A DNA stretch of 64,000 nucleotides, taken from DASZTV01 sp035550655 (GTDB lineage Bacteria; Actinomycetota; Actinomycetes; JAFAQI01). Under the pieces are notes generated by a model, which was given only the letters and a program-made list of their open reading frames with translations, searched no databases and was not told where the DNA came from. The position numbers and the translations under genes are program-made. The stretch lies in contig DASZOU010000023.1 of the NCBI GenBank assembly GCA_035550655.1, forward strand, positions 27,406 to 91,405. Direction: 5' to 3'. This document shows, one piece after another, positions 8,259 to 17,139 of this stretch; position 1 is the stretch's first letter; each line of letters begins with the position of its first letter.

Positions 8259-9914
8259 CTACATCCGCTCCGGAGCGGTGACGCCGAGCAGGCCGAGCCC
8301 ACTCGCGATCACGATCCGCGTCGCTTCCACCAGCCACAGCCGGGCGCGGGTGAGGTCCGTGGCCGGCTCGTCTCCCATCGGCAGCACCCGACACGCGTCG
8401 TAGAAGCGGTGGTAGGTCCCCGCGAGCTCCTCGAGGTAGCGCGCGACTCGGTGCGGCTCGCGCAGCTCGGCGGCACTCGCGACGATCCGCGGGAACTCGC
8501 CGAGCGCCGCCAGCAGGTCGCTCTCACGTGGCTCGGCAAGCAGGCCGCCGTCGAAGTCGTCACCGCGAGTGATCCCGAGATCGGCGGCGTTGCGAAGCAA
8601 CGACGAGATCCGGGCGTGTGCGTACTGCACGTAGAACACCGGGTTGTCGTTGGTCTTGCGCGCCCAGAGGTCCAGATCGAGGTCGATCGGCGAGTCGCTG
8701 CTGTACCGCGCGAGCGCGTAGCGGGCGGCGTCCACCCCGATCGCGTCGACCATGTCGGCAAGCAGTACGACGTTGCCGGCGCGTTTGGACATCCGGACCG
8801 GCTCACCGTCCTTGAGCAGGTTGACCATCTGTCCGATCAGCACCTCGATCGTGCGATCCGGGTCGTCACCGAAACACGCCGCGATGGCACGCAGCCGCCC
8901 GACGTACCCGTGGTGATCGGCGCCCAGCATGTAGATGCAGCGGTCGAAGCCGCGCTCACGCTTGTCGAGGTAGTACGCGCAGTCGGCGGCGAAGTAGGTC
9001 CATTCGCCGTCGCTCTTGCGAAGCACCCGGTCCTTGTCATCGCCGAGGTCGACGGTGCGCAGCCAGAACGCGCCGTCGGCCTCGTAGATCCGGCGCTGCT
9101 CGGTCAGGCGTCCGAAGGCGGCCTCCAGCTCACCCTTGTCGTGCAGCGACTTCTCGTTGAAGTAGACGTCGAAGACCACGCCGAAGTCGGCCAGCGATCC
9201 TTTGATCTCGGCGAACATCCGCTCGACGCCCTCGGCGCGGAACAGCTCGATCGCGTCGGCTTCCGGGAGCGACGTGGCCTCGGGATGGTCGGCAACGATC
9301 GCCGCCGCGATCTCCCCGATGTACTCCCCCGCGTAGCCGTCCTCTGGGGCCTCTTCACCGCGTGCGGCGGCAAGCAGGGAGCGGGCGAACCGGTCGATCT
9401 GCGAGCCGGCGTCGTTGAAGTAGTACTCCCGGGTGACGTCCGCGCCGGCCGCGGTCAGGATCCTGCCGAGCGCGTCACCGACTGCCGCCCAACGCACGGC
9501 ACCGATGTGGACCGGGCCGGTCGGGTTCGCGGAGACGAACTCCAGGTTGATCCGCTGCTTGGCGAGGGTGTCGGTGCGGCCGTAGTCCGCACCCGCCGAG
9601 ACGATCGTCCGGGCAAGCTCACCGTGGGCACCTGCTGCCAGCGTGATGTTGAGGAAGCCCGGCCCGGCGACGTCCACCGCCTGGATTCCCGCCGTCTCGC
9701 GCAGCCGGGTCGCGACGATCTCGGCCACTTCGCGCGGCGAGCGCCCGGCGGGCTTGGCGAGCTGGAGCGCCACGTTCGTGGCGTAGTCGCCGTGGTCGCG
9801 ACTCTTGGGCCGCTCGACCAGGACGGAGTCGGGCGCATCCACGGCCAGCTCGCCGGCCGCCACGGCAGCGCGAACCGCCGCCACGACGGCGTCACCGAGA
9901 TCGGCCGGAGTCAC
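8259..9914 (-). CDS. argS: Arginyl-tRNA synthetase
   Basis: Charges tRNA-Arg, class I synthetase, 551 residues. The HIGH-like signature is PTGPVHIGAVR (residues 131-141), so the second His of HIGH is replaced by Val, a variation seen in some actinobacterial ArgRS. The KMSKS counterpart is RMSKRAGN. An N-terminal Arg-tRNA-synthetase domain and a C-terminal DALR anticodon-binding domain flank the catalytic core. The start is GTG 9914. It heads the lysA-hom-thr cluster. Confidence 0.96.
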   Translation of the reverse strand: MTPADLGDAVVAAVRAAVAAGELAVDAPDSVLVERPKSRDHGDYATNVALQLAKPAGRSPREVAEIVATRLRETAGIQAVDVAGPGFLNITLAAGAHGELARTIVSAGADYGRTDTLAKQRINLEFVSANPTGPVHIGAVRWAAVGDALGRILTAAGADVTREYYFNDAGSQIDRFARSLLAAARGEEAPEDGYAGEYIGEIAAAIVADHPEATSLPEADAIELFRAEGVERMFAEIKGSLADFGVVFDVYFNEKSLHDKGELEAAFGRLTEQRRIYEADGAFWLRTVDLGDDKDRVLRKSDGEWTYFAADCAYYLDKRERGFDRCIYMLGADHHGYVGRLRAIAACFGDDPDRTIEVLIGQMVNLLKDGEPVRMSKRAGNVVLLADMVDAIGVDAARYALARYSSDSPIDLDLDLWARKTNDNPVFYVQYAHARISSLLRNAADLGITRGDDFDGGLLAEPRESDLLAALGEFPRIVASAAELREPHRVARYLEELAGTYHRFYDACRVLPMGDEPATDLTRARLWLVEATRIVIASGLGLLGVTAPERM

Positions 9915-9972
9915 CCATCGAGGCTATCGGTTGCCATCTAACGATTTGCGCCACAAACGGCGTCGCCGGAAG

Positions 9973-10347
9973 CTAGGCGTCGTCGCCCGCCAGGATCCGG
10001 ATCAGCGTCACCAGTTCCTCGGGGTCGAACGGCTTGGTGAGGTATGCGTCGACACCCAGGCGCTCGCCGTGCTGGATGTCCGCCTCCTGTGCCCGCGCCG
10101 ACAGCAACACCACTTTGATGTGTGCGGTGTCAGGGTTTTCGCGCAACCGGCTCGCGGTCTGCCACCCGTCGAGCCGAGGCATCATCACGTCGAGGGTCAC
10201 CACGTCCGGCCGGATGTCGCCAATGCGGTCGAGGGCATCCTGGCCGTCCACCGCGGTCACGACCTCGAAGCCCTCGAGCTCCAGGTTGACCGTGATCAGC
10301 TGACGGATCACGTCGTCGTCCTCGACAACGAGCACCCGAGTCGGCAT
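9973..10347 (-). CDS. Stand-alone response-regulator receiver protein
   Basis: A single CheY-like receiver domain of 124 residues with no output domain. The acidic pocket is D10/D11, the phospho-acceptor is D53 in TLDVMMP, the conserved Ser is S83 and Lys is K105 in LTKPF. No histidine kinase is nearby, so the partner is unknown. It could act by protein-protein contact or as part of a phosphorelay. It lies between argS and the desaturase on the same strand. Confidence 0.9.
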   Translation of the reverse strand: MPTRVLVVEDDDVIRQLITVNLELEGFEVVTAVDGQDALDRIGDIRPDVVTLDVMMPRLDGWQTASRLRENPDTAHIKVVLLSARAQEADIQHGERLGVDAYLTKPFDPEELVTLIRILAGDDA

Positions 10348-10358
10348 AGGTGAGGACC

Positions 10359-11345
10359 CTACTCACTCGGGCGGGCGCGAAGCACCCGCCACAAGGCGTG
10401 GTAGCTGGGCCAGGTGATGGAATCCGTGACCCATCCCGCCGCCTCGAGCTCGCGCTCCAGCGCCGGCAGGTTGCGCCAGGGCACCCCGATGTCGACGTGG
10501 TGCGCGAGATGCCAGCCGATGTTGAACGGGACCATGAAGAAGCGAGCCGGCCAGGTCTGGCGAACGTGGTGCGTCGTGAGGCGCCGGTCTTTCGACCGGA
10601 CCATCCCGCCGTGCTCTGCGATCGCCCGCAGCCGGTTGATCACCCGCCACACGGTCAGCCATGGGCCGAGCCACAGCAGCGGCCACAGCCACCACCGTCC
10701 GACGGCGACGGCAGCCACGATGAGCGGAACCTGCGCGGCGAGGATGCCCAGGACGGTACGGCGCGCTCCTGGTAGGCGGAGGCCGCGAAGCAGGGCCTTG
10801 AGGTTCTTCCAGCCGCTGGACCCGACAGCGTCGCGGCGCATCTTGCGCCAGAACGACGCCCGGGTGATCGGGTAGCCGTTGTAGAGATTGAGATCAGGCT
10901 CGTTCGGCCCGAACTCGTCCTTGTGATGCGCGAAGTGAACGCGCCGGTAGAGGTCGAACGGAAAGAACGCCGGGTAGGCGATCAGCCAACGCCCGACAAC
11001 GTCGTTGGCTCGCTTGTTGGCGAACAGCAGCCGGTGAGCCGCCTCGTGCCCGAGGCTGGCGAACCGGGCGTGCGCCGGACCCATCAGGACGAACGCAACG
11101 GCGTACCCGATGGGGTTGCCGATCCACACCGCCAGCCAGACGGTCACGATGGCCTGGGCCCAGGTCAGGGCCACGCTGCCGATGTTGCGGTACGACGCGA
11201 TCCGCCGCAGCTCGGCACGGATCTCCGGGACCGGAGTGCCGGTCTCGGTGAGGCGCTCGGTGGGCAGCACATCGGGCAGGGCAGCAGCCGGCGGCACCAC
11301 GGTGGTGCAGGGCGCGAGCGGCCGAGCGGCCAGCGTGATAACCAC
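10359..11345 (-). CDS. Membrane fatty-acid desaturase family protein
   Basis: Integral membrane di-iron oxygenase of the fatty-acid desaturase superfamily, 328 residues. The three histidine boxes are HEAAH (100-104), HFAHH (137-141) and HLAHH (279-283), with an additional AEH at 243-245. Four hydrophobic segments are visible (about 57-90, 198-233). The substrate is unknown: acyl lipid, carotenoid or sphingolipid-like hydroxylation are all possible. The start is GTG 11345. A downstream start is possible because the first 25 residues are poorly conserved-looking. Confidence 0.85.
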   Translation of the reverse strand: MVITLAARPLAPCTTVVPPAAALPDVLPTERLTETGTPVPEIRAELRRIASYRNIGSVALTWAQAIVTVWLAVWIGNPIGYAVAFVLMGPAHARFASLGHEAAHRLLFANKRANDVVGRWLIAYPAFFPFDLYRRVHFAHHKDEFGPNEPDLNLYNGYPITRASFWRKMRRDAVGSSGWKNLKALLRGLRLPGARRTVLGILAAQVPLIVAAVAVGRWWLWPLLWLGPWLTVWRVINRLRAIAEHGGMVRSKDRRLTTHHVRQTWPARFFMVPFNIGWHLAHHVDIGVPWRNLPALERELEAAGWVTDSITWPSYHALWRVLRARPSE

Positions 11346-11432
11346 GGGTCATATGGTCGCGCGCGAATGGCCCAGTCGTCGATTCGCACCGCAAGATCGG
11401 TGGGTGACCCGCTGCTAGCCTCAGCCGTTGCC

Positions 11433-11504
11433 GCCCCCGTAGCTCAGGGGATAGAGCACCGCCCTCCGGAGGCGGTGGCGCAGGTTCGAATCCTGCCGGG
11501 GGCA
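11433..11504 (+). tRNA. tRNA-Arg (anticodon CCG)
   Basis: A complete 72-nt cloverleaf. The acceptor stem is GCCCCCG (11433-11439) pairing with CGGGGGC (11497-11503), discriminator A at 11504. The D-stem is GCTC/GAGC, the anticodon stem CCGCC/GGCGG with loop CTCCGGA (anticodon CCG, codon CGG), and the T arm GCAGG-TTCGAAT-CCTGC. CCA is not encoded. The permease gene on the opposite strand reads into this tRNA as far as 11444, so about 61 bases are shared. Confidence 0.97.
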
Positions 11505-12385
11505 CAAGCAAAGGAAGACCGCCGGCGTCGCAGCGCAGCCACTGCAGCAGCGGCGAGATAGAGGAGCGTCGCGACGGCCATGATCGCGAACGACACCGGG
11601 ATCCGTGATGCCTCGTAGGCGATGACGATGCCGGCCCACAGGGTGGCGACCGCGAGCCCCGCCGAGAGCAGCAAACCGTGCCAGGGCCGGTTCGTCAGCA
11701 GTTGGGCCGCCGCTGGTGGAGCAGCCAGCAGCCCGAACAGGAGCAGCGCGCCGATGGCTTGGCTGGCCTCGGCTGCGGTAACGCCGACCAACGCAAGGAA
11801 GAGGGTTTCCAGCAGGCGAACCGGTACCCGTCGCGCGGCAGCCACGCCCGCGTCGAATGTCGTGAACAGCAGCGGGCGGGCGATGACGGCGACAACCGCG
11901 ATCCCACCGAGGGCGACCCACGTGGCCGTGCGCGCATCTGCCGCGCTGATGCCGAAGATGGAGCCGAACAGCGCGTTGACGCTGGCGGCACCGTTCCCCG
12001 TCGCGCGATGCGTGGTGTAGAGGGCGAGGAAGAACACCCCGAGGCCGAGGATCCAGGCGAAGGTGGTGCCGATGACGACGTCGTCAGCTCCGCTGCGCCC
12101 GCCGATGACGCCAAGCAGCACGCCGACGGTGATGCACGCCGTGAACAGGCCGAGCCGCTCGTCGACGCCGGCGGCAAGCGCGGCAAGCGCGCCGGTGTAG
12201 GCGACATGAGACAGCGCGTCACCGGCGAACACCTGGCCCCGCAGAACCACGAAGAAGCCGACAAGTCCGGAGAGCACAGCGATCGCGGTGCCGGCAAGCA
12301 GTGCGTGCTGAATGTAGGGAGCGGACAGCATGGTCCCGAGATGTCCTACCGAGGTTGCCGTAGCCGCTGAATCGGTGCGGATCAT
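11444..12385 (-). CDS. Metal (Zn/Mn) ABC transporter permease, ABC-3 family; C-terminus read antisense to tRNA-Arg
   Basis: Multi-pass inner-membrane permease of the ZnuB/TroC (ABC-3) family, 313 residues from ATG 12385, which overlaps the preceding permease stop (ATGA). It has about eight hydrophobic segments and the family signature LVGVTAAEASQAIGALLLFGLL. The natural end of the protein appears to be near ...AALRRRRSSF. With no stop there, the frame continues into the antisense of tRNA-Arg and ends at the TGA at 11446-11444, adding about 20 residues that are pure tRNA complement. It pairs with the neighbouring permease as a heterodimer by inference. Confidence 0.88.
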   Translation of the reverse strand: MIRTDSAATATSVGHLGTMLSAPYIQHALLAGTAIAVLSGLVGFFVVLRGQVFAGDALSHVAYTGALAALAAGVDERLGLFTACITVGVLLGVIGGRSGADDVVIGTTFAWILGLGVFFLALYTTHRATGNGAASVNALFGSIFGISAADARTATWVALGGIAVVAVIARPLLFTTFDAGVAAARRVPVRLLETLFLALVGVTAAEASQAIGALLLFGLLAAPPAAAQLLTNRPWHGLLLSAGLAVATLWAGIVIAYEASRIPVSFAIMAVATLLYLAAAAVAALRRRRSSFACAPGRIRTCATASGGRCSIP

Positions 12386-13296
12386 GCGGGGACTGCTCGG
12401 GTGGCTGGCGTACGCCGCGGCCGGCGCGCCCAGCCGTCGGCCACGGCGCGGTAGGCGCTGGCGAGCAGGAAGACCGCGAACGCCAACGTGGTCACCCAGA
12501 ACCCGATCGGGTACGGGGAGAAGAACGCGATCCCTTCTCCGGCCCAGGTGACGGCGATCGCGATCAGGATCGAGAGAACGACACCAACCGGGGGTCGGGC
12601 GGTCAATCGGGTGGCGGCGGCTGCGGGGGCCACCAGCAGGGCGAAGACGAGCAGGCTGCCGGTGACTTGGCTGGTGCCGGCGGTCGCGACCCCGAGCAGG
12701 ACGAGGAACACGGCCCCGATCAAGCGAACCGGGACACCGCGGGAGCGGGCGGTGCTCGGGTCGATCGTCGCGAACAGCAACGGCCGGCTGATGGCCGCGA
12801 GGATCAGCAGGCACACCACGCCGGCGGCCAGCAACTCGGTGACTTGATGGTCGGTCACGCCGATGATGGAGCCGAACAGCAGGCTGTTCAGCCCGGTCAA
12901 GAAGCCCTTGTAGAGGCTGACGAACAGAAATCCGCAGGCGAGGGCGAATCCCTGCACCGTGCCGATGACGGCGGATTCCTCGCCGTAGCCCCCGAGACCT
13001 GACCGGGCCCGTCCCGAGCCTGGCAGGGCGGCGATGATCAAGGCGCCGACGATGCAGAACCCGTAGAAGCCGAGTGGGGTGGCTACCCCGAGATAGGTGG
13101 CGCCCGCCGCGCCGGGGAACCCGGCGACGGCCAGCGTGTGGCCGACGAAGCTTTGGCGACGCAGGACCATGAAGTAGCCGATGGCTCCGGCCACGACGGC
13201 GACGATGGTGCCGGCCCGCAGGGCGTTGACCATGAAATGCAACGCCAGGACCGCTCGGGCGTCAGCAAGGATGTTCCAGCTCAGCCCAGGGGTCAT
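12382..13296 (-). CDS. Metal (Zn/Mn) ABC transporter permease, ABC-3 family
   Basis: Second ABC-3 family permease of this operon, 304 residues with about eight membrane segments (for example 17-50, 73-90, 117-135, 160-178, 198-230, 240-285). The conserved segment is GVATAGTSQVTGSLLVFALLVAPAA in part. It begins at an ATGA overlap with the ATPase gene and ends in an ATGA overlap with the second permease. Two different permeases with one ATPase and one binding protein is the Tro/Psa-like arrangement for Zn or Mn uptake. Confidence 0.92.
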   Translation of the reverse strand: MTPGLSWNILADARAVLALHFMVNALRAGTIVAVVAGAIGYFMVLRRQSFVGHTLAVAGFPGAAGATYLGVATPLGFYGFCIVGALIIAALPGSGRARSGLGGYGEESAVIGTVQGFALACGFLFVSLYKGFLTGLNSLLFGSIIGVTDHQVTELLAAGVVCLLILAAISRPLLFATIDPSTARSRGVPVRLIGAVFLVLLGVATAGTSQVTGSLLVFALLVAPAAAATRLTARPPVGVVLSILIAIAVTWAGEGIAFFSPYPIGFWVTTLAFAVFLLASAYRAVADGWARRPRRTPATRAVPA

Positions 13297-14201
13297 CGGT
13301 GGTCGTGTTCGGCGGGGGTATCAGGTTGCCCGACCACCACGAGACGTCCGAGGCGGTCGGTGAGGACGTCGATCGGCGTGCCGTACAGCATGGTGAGGGT
13401 GTCGGGTGTGATCACCTCGGCGGGCGATCCCATCACCGCCCCACCGTGGGCGAGGTAGATGACCTGGTCGAGGTAGGAGATGAGCGGGTTCACGTCATGG
13501 GCGACGAGCAGAACGGCGACGTTCTCGCTGCGGGACACGTCGCGAATCAGCCGGCTGATCGCTGCCTGGTTGGTGACGTCGAGGCTGTCGAGCGGTTCGT
13601 CCAGGATCAGCAGGTCGGGGCGTCGTACCAGGGCTTGGGCGATGAGCAGGCGCTGCTGCTCGCCGCCTGAGCATTGACCGATCGGGCGGTGTGCGTATTC
13701 GGTGGCACCGACCAGGTCGAGAACCTTCTCGACGCGCTCGCGGCCGGTGCGTCCCTTCTTGCCGGCGAGCCGGCTCGGCACGGGGATCCCCCACCGGTCG
13801 CCGTCCCAGCCGAGGCGGACGATGTCGACGCCGCGGATCCGGACGGACGTGTCGAACGCTCGGCGCTGCGGCAGGTAACCGATGCGCTTGTTGTGCTGTC
13901 CCGGGCGTCCGCCGAGTACCGCAGCTTCGCCCGCGACGAGTGGAACCAGGCCGAGGATCGCTTTCAGCAGCGTCGACTTGCCGACGCCGTTCGGGCCGAG
14001 AACCGCGACGAACTCACCGGCTGACACGCGGAGACTGACCTCGGACCACACTCGTCGGTGACCGACCACCGCCGCGGCCCGGCTCAGCTCGACGACCGGC
14101 CCGACATCACCCTTGGGTCTGCCGGCTTCCGGGCGTGCGTCAACCCGCTGACCGTCGGGTTCAGCCGCCACCTCGGCGCGGTGCTGCAACCGCCTGGTCA
14201 C
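13293..14201 (-). CDS. Metal ABC transporter ATP-binding protein
   Basis: Cytoplasmic ATPase subunit of the Zn/Mn uptake system, 302 residues. Walker A is GPNGVGKST, the Q-loop GYLPQRRAF, the signature CSGGEQQR, Walker B LLILDEP and the H-loop AHD. About 35 hydrophilic residues precede the ABC domain, so the true start could be downstream. GTG 14201 is favoured because it overlaps the binding-protein stop (GTGA). The order is binding protein-ATPase-permease-permease, all overlapping. Confidence 0.93.
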   Translation of the reverse strand: MTRRLQHRAEVAAEPDGQRVDARPEAGRPKGDVGPVVELSRAAAVVGHRRVWSEVSLRVSAGEFVAVLGPNGVGKSTLLKAILGLVPLVAGEAAVLGGRPGQHNKRIGYLPQRRAFDTSVRIRGVDIVRLGWDGDRWGIPVPSRLAGKKGRTGRERVEKVLDLVGATEYAHRPIGQCSGGEQQRLLIAQALVRRPDLLILDEPLDSLDVTNQAAISRLIRDVSRSENVAVLLVAHDVNPLISYLDQVIYLAHGGAVMGSPAEVITPDTLTMLYGTPIDVLTDRLGRLVVVGQPDTPAEHDHR

Positions 14202-15121
14202 CTACCGGTCGCTTTGTGCAGTGCGTCGGCGAGATCCTGGAGCTGTGCCGACTGCCACTGCTGGAAGGAGTCGTTGGCCGGGGTGAGCGTTTCGGTGACC
14301 TTCGCGATCGGGATCCCAGCGTTCATCGCCTCTTTAACCTGAGCCGTCACGTCTGGGGTCGCGTTCTGGGTGTTGAAGACGTAGACCTTGTCCTCGTGGC
14401 TGGTGATCTGCTGGTTGATCGTGCTCAGGTCGGCCGGGGAGGGATCAGTACCGTTATTGACCGCGTCCATGAATGACGGCGGCGTGATCAGGTCCAGTTT
14501 CAGTGCTTGAGCGAGCAGGACGAAAATCGATTCGCTTGCCTCGACCTTCACTCCGGCGTATCTGGTCTGGATCTCGTTGATCAGCGAGTGATAGGTCGCG
14601 AGTCCCTTGGTCTCGAATGTGTGCAACTGGTTCGCGTAGTAGGACGCATCAGCTGGGTCGAGTTTGGTGAGATCGGTGGCGATGGCCTGAGCGACTTGGT
14701 TCACGTCGGTCGGTGAGTACCAGCGATGCGGGTTGGCATCGCCCGGCAGGCCGAGCAGGGTCTGGACATCGAGCACCACCCGTTTCGAGTCGGGGCTCGC
14801 CGCCAGCGACTTCGCCGCCCACGGGTCGTAGCCGATGCCGTTCTCGACGAACAGCTGTGAGCCCGCGATCACGGTGCCGTCACGAGGAGTCGACTCGTAG
14901 TCGTGCGGGTCGGTGTCGGGGTTGGTGATGATCGATGTCTCGTGGACGTGCGACCCGCCGATCTGGGACAGCACGCTGCCCCACACGTTGATGCTCGCCG
15001 CAACCTGGAGAACCTTGCCGGCGCCTGGCGGTGCGCTCGAACCAGATGAGGTGCTGCACCCGGACACCAGGGTCGCCCCAACTGCGACAGCAACTGCGGG
15101 CGCGATCCAGATTCGGCGCAT
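14198..15121 (-). CDS. Metal-binding lipoprotein, ZnuA/TroA family
   Basis: Extracytoplasmic solute-binding protein, 307 residues. A lipoprotein signal ends in LVSGC with the acylated Cys at 22. Candidate metal ligands lie in GGSHVH (H58/H60), DPHDYE (H73) and NPHRWYSP. The family binds Zn or Mn through His and Asp/Glu. It is preceded by AGGAGG about 10 nt before ATG 15121. It is divergent from a second, paralogous binding protein at 15340, with which it shares the layout of these motifs. Confidence 0.92.
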   Translation of the reverse strand: MRRIWIAPAVAVAVGATLVSGCSTSSGSSAPPGAGKVLQVAASINVWGSVLSQIGGSHVHETSIITNPDTDPHDYESTPRDGTVIAGSQLFVENGIGYDPWAAKSLAASPDSKRVVLDVQTLLGLPGDANPHRWYSPTDVNQVAQAIATDLTKLDPADASYYANQLHTFETKGLATYHSLINEIQTRYAGVKVEASESIFVLLAQALKLDLITPPSFMDAVNNGTDPSPADLSTINQQITSHEDKVYVFNTQNATPDVTAQVKEAMNAGIPIAKVTETLTPANDSFQQWQSAQLQDLADALHKATGR

Positions 15122-15339
15122 TACGGGTCGTCCTCCTGATGGCTTCTGAGACAGCTAGCGAGGTCTTAATAGTGTTGGGGTTCATTACCAATATCATGGG
15201 TGGCGAGACGCGGCAAGGCAGCCGCGGCGCGGCAGCGTGATTGAAGTGGAACCCACTGTCGTTTATCTTGTTGGCAGTCGATACCGTTAGCCGCCACTTC
15301 AGACGACCCGTTCCGTCGTCGCCACCACGAGGAGTTTTC
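15122..15339. promoter_or_regulatory. Divergent control region between the two metal-uptake operons
   Basis: This stretch separates two divergently transcribed metal ABC operons. It is locally AT-rich at 15165-15197. A heptamer AATATCA at 15190-15196 also occurs inside the arsR operator at 18049-18055. A possible plus-strand promoter for the second operon is TTGAAG (15241-15246), a 17-nt gap and TATCTT (15264-15269). A small inverted repeat AGTGG-AAC-CCACT lies at 15245-15257. A Zur or other metal-regulator site is expected here, but no clean consensus Zur box was found. Confidence 0.35.
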
Positions 15340-16290
15340 GTGTTCTCCACGCCTTCTGCCGCCCGGCAAGTGCTGTCAGCCTCGATTGCCGCGGGGGCCC
15401 TTTTGGCGCTCGCAGCGTGCGGCTCGTCGTCGAGTGGCGGCGGATCTGCTCCACAGTCTTCAGACACGGGCAGCAGCACCCCGACCAAGACGATCCAGGT
15501 GGTGGCCGGTGAGAACTTCTGGGGGAACATCGCGGAGCAGATCGGCGGGTCGCACGTGCACGTGACGTCGATCATCACCGACCCGAACACGGACCCGCAC
15601 GAGTACGAGACCGACCCCAACGATGCGGCCGCCGTCGCGGCGGCTCAGTTCGTGATCGAGAACGGCGTGGGCTACGACGACTTCCTCCCCAAGGAGATCT
15701 CGACCGCCGGAGGGTCGAAGCAGGTGCTGAACGTGCAGCAACTGTGCGGGGTGACGGGCAGCAACCCGAACCCGCACCTGTGGTACTCGCCGACCTACGT
15801 GCTGAAGACCGCAGCGGCCATCGAGTCGCGATTCGCGAGCGACGATCCCGCCGACGCCGGCACCTTCCAGGCCAACCTCGCGACGTTCACGCAGGCATAC
15901 CAGCCCTACATCCAGACCATCCACGCGATCAAGGCGAAGTACGGCGGCGACGCGATCTCCTACACCGAGCGGGTACCCGGCTACCTGGTCCTCGCCGCCG
16001 GCCTTCACCTCGGCACGCCCGCGGCGTTCTCGCAGGCCGTCGAGGACGGCACCGACCCAACCCCTGCGGACACGGCCACCTTCAACTCCGACATCCAGCA
16101 GCACAAGGTGAAGGTGCTGCTGTACAACTCCCAGGTCGTGGACGCCCAGACCACGAAGATCAAGCAGACCGCGACATCGGCCGGGGTGCCGATCGTCGGG
16201 GTGAGCGAGACGATCCCGGCAAAGTTCTCTACCTTCCAGGCATGGCAGATCGCACAGGCGAGGTCGCTGCTGGCAGCGCTCGGGAAGTAG
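15340..16290 (+). CDS. Second metal-binding lipoprotein, ZnuA/TroA family
   Basis: Paralogue of the binding protein encoded divergently upstream. The frame opens at 15241, but GTG 15340 is chosen because GAGGAG lies just before it and a normal lipoprotein signal follows (LLALAACGSS, Cys27), giving 316 residues. The same ligand-bearing motifs are present: GGSHVHVTS, DPHEYE and NPHLWYSP. A Ser/Gly-rich linker follows the Cys. It starts a three-gene uptake operon 3 nt ahead of the ATPase gene. Confidence 0.93.
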   Translation: MFSTPSAARQVLSASIAAGALLALAACGSSSSGGGSAPQSSDTGSSTPTKTIQVVAGENFWGNIAEQIGGSHVHVTSIITDPNTDPHEYETDPNDAAAVAAAQFVIENGVGYDDFLPKEISTAGGSKQVLNVQQLCGVTGSNPNPHLWYSPTYVLKTAAAIESRFASDDPADAGTFQANLATFTQAYQPYIQTIHAIKAKYGGDAISYTERVPGYLVLAAGLHLGTPAAFSQAVEDGTDPTPADTATFNSDIQQHKVKVLLYNSQVVDAQTTKIKQTATSAGVPIVGVSETIPAKFSTFQAWQIAQARSLLAALGK

Positions 16291-16293
16291 CCG

Positions 16294-17139
16294 GTGTCGG
16301 CCGCTGACGTCGCGCCCGTCGTACAACTCCACGACGCGGCACTCCGGTTCGGAGAGCGCACCGTCTGGAGCGGCCTCAACCTCGACGTTGCGCCGGGCGA
16401 GTTCGTCGCTGTCCTCGGCCCGAACGGATCGGGAAAGACCAGCCTGCTGAAGGTCCTGCTCGGCTTGCAGCGGCTGACCTCCGGAGCGGTCGAGGTGGGC
16501 GGATCGTCACCCAGCCGCGGCAGTAGGTCGGTCGGATACGTTCCGCAGCAGAAGGGGTTCGACCGCGACGTGCCGCTACGGGGCCGCGACCTGGTGGCGC
16601 TCGGACTCGACGGACACCGATGGGGCGTCCCGTTGCCGTCTCGGGCGCGGCGCGGTCGGGTCGACGCCGCACTGGCCGACGTCGGAGCGCAGCGTTACGC
16701 CAAGGCCGCCGTCGGAAGACTGTCCGGCGGTGAACAGCAGCGGCTGCGGATGGCGCAGGCGCTGCTCGGTGATCCGGCCCTGCTGCTGTGCGACGAGCCG
16801 TTGCTCTCCCTCGACCTGCACCACCAGCGGGTCATCACCGAGCTCGTCGACCGGCGACGACGCGAGCACGGCACCGCCGTGCTGTTCGTCACCCACGAGG
16901 TCAACCCGGTCCTCCCCTTGGTGGACCGCGTCCTGTACCTCGCGGAAGGGCGATGGGCGAGCGGCGCGCCGGACGAGGTACTCACCAGCGAACGGTTGTC
17001 CGCCCTGTATGGAACTCCGGTCGAGGTCGTTCGAATCGGTGGCCGGGTCATCGTCGCCGGCACCCCAGACGCCGTCCATGCCGAGCCCGGTGGTTCGCAC
17101 CACCATCCCGACGATTCCGCTGGCGCGATCCCGCGATGA
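16294..17139 (+). CDS. Second metal ABC transporter ATP-binding protein
   Basis: ATPase subunit of the second Zn/Mn uptake system, 281 residues. Walker A is GPNGSGKTS, the Q-loop GYVPQQKGF, the signature LSGGEQQR, Walker B LLLCDEP and the H-loop THE. The C-terminus carries a short His cluster (GGSHHHPDD) that could bind metal. GTG 16294 is 3 nt after the binding-protein stop, and the stop overlaps the permease ATG by ATGA. It is clearly related to the ATPase at 13293-14201. Confidence 0.93.
   Translation: MSAADVAPVVQLHDAALRFGERTVWSGLNLDVAPGEFVAVLGPNGSGKTSLLKVLLGLQRLTSGAVEVGGSSPSRGSRSVGYVPQQKGFDRDVPLRGRDLVALGLDGHRWGVPLPSRARRGRVDAALADVGAQRYAKAAVGRLSGGEQQRLRMAQALLGDPALLLCDEPLLSLDLHHQRVITELVDRRRREHGTAVLFVTHEVNPVLPLVDRVLYLAEGRWASGAPDEVLTSERLSALYGTPVEVVRIGGRVIVAGTPDAVHAEPGGSHHHPDDSAGAIPR

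Noticed and set aside
11421..11921. Minus-strand frame ending in a peptide read across the tRNA (PRQDSNLRHRLRRA)
   Set aside because: This peptide is the well-known false product of antisense tRNA-Arg; the real gene there is the permease in another frame.
17087..17139. His cluster at the end of the second metal ATPase as a separate metal-binding peptide
   Set aside because: It is in frame with the ATPase and has no own start signal; treated as part of that protein.
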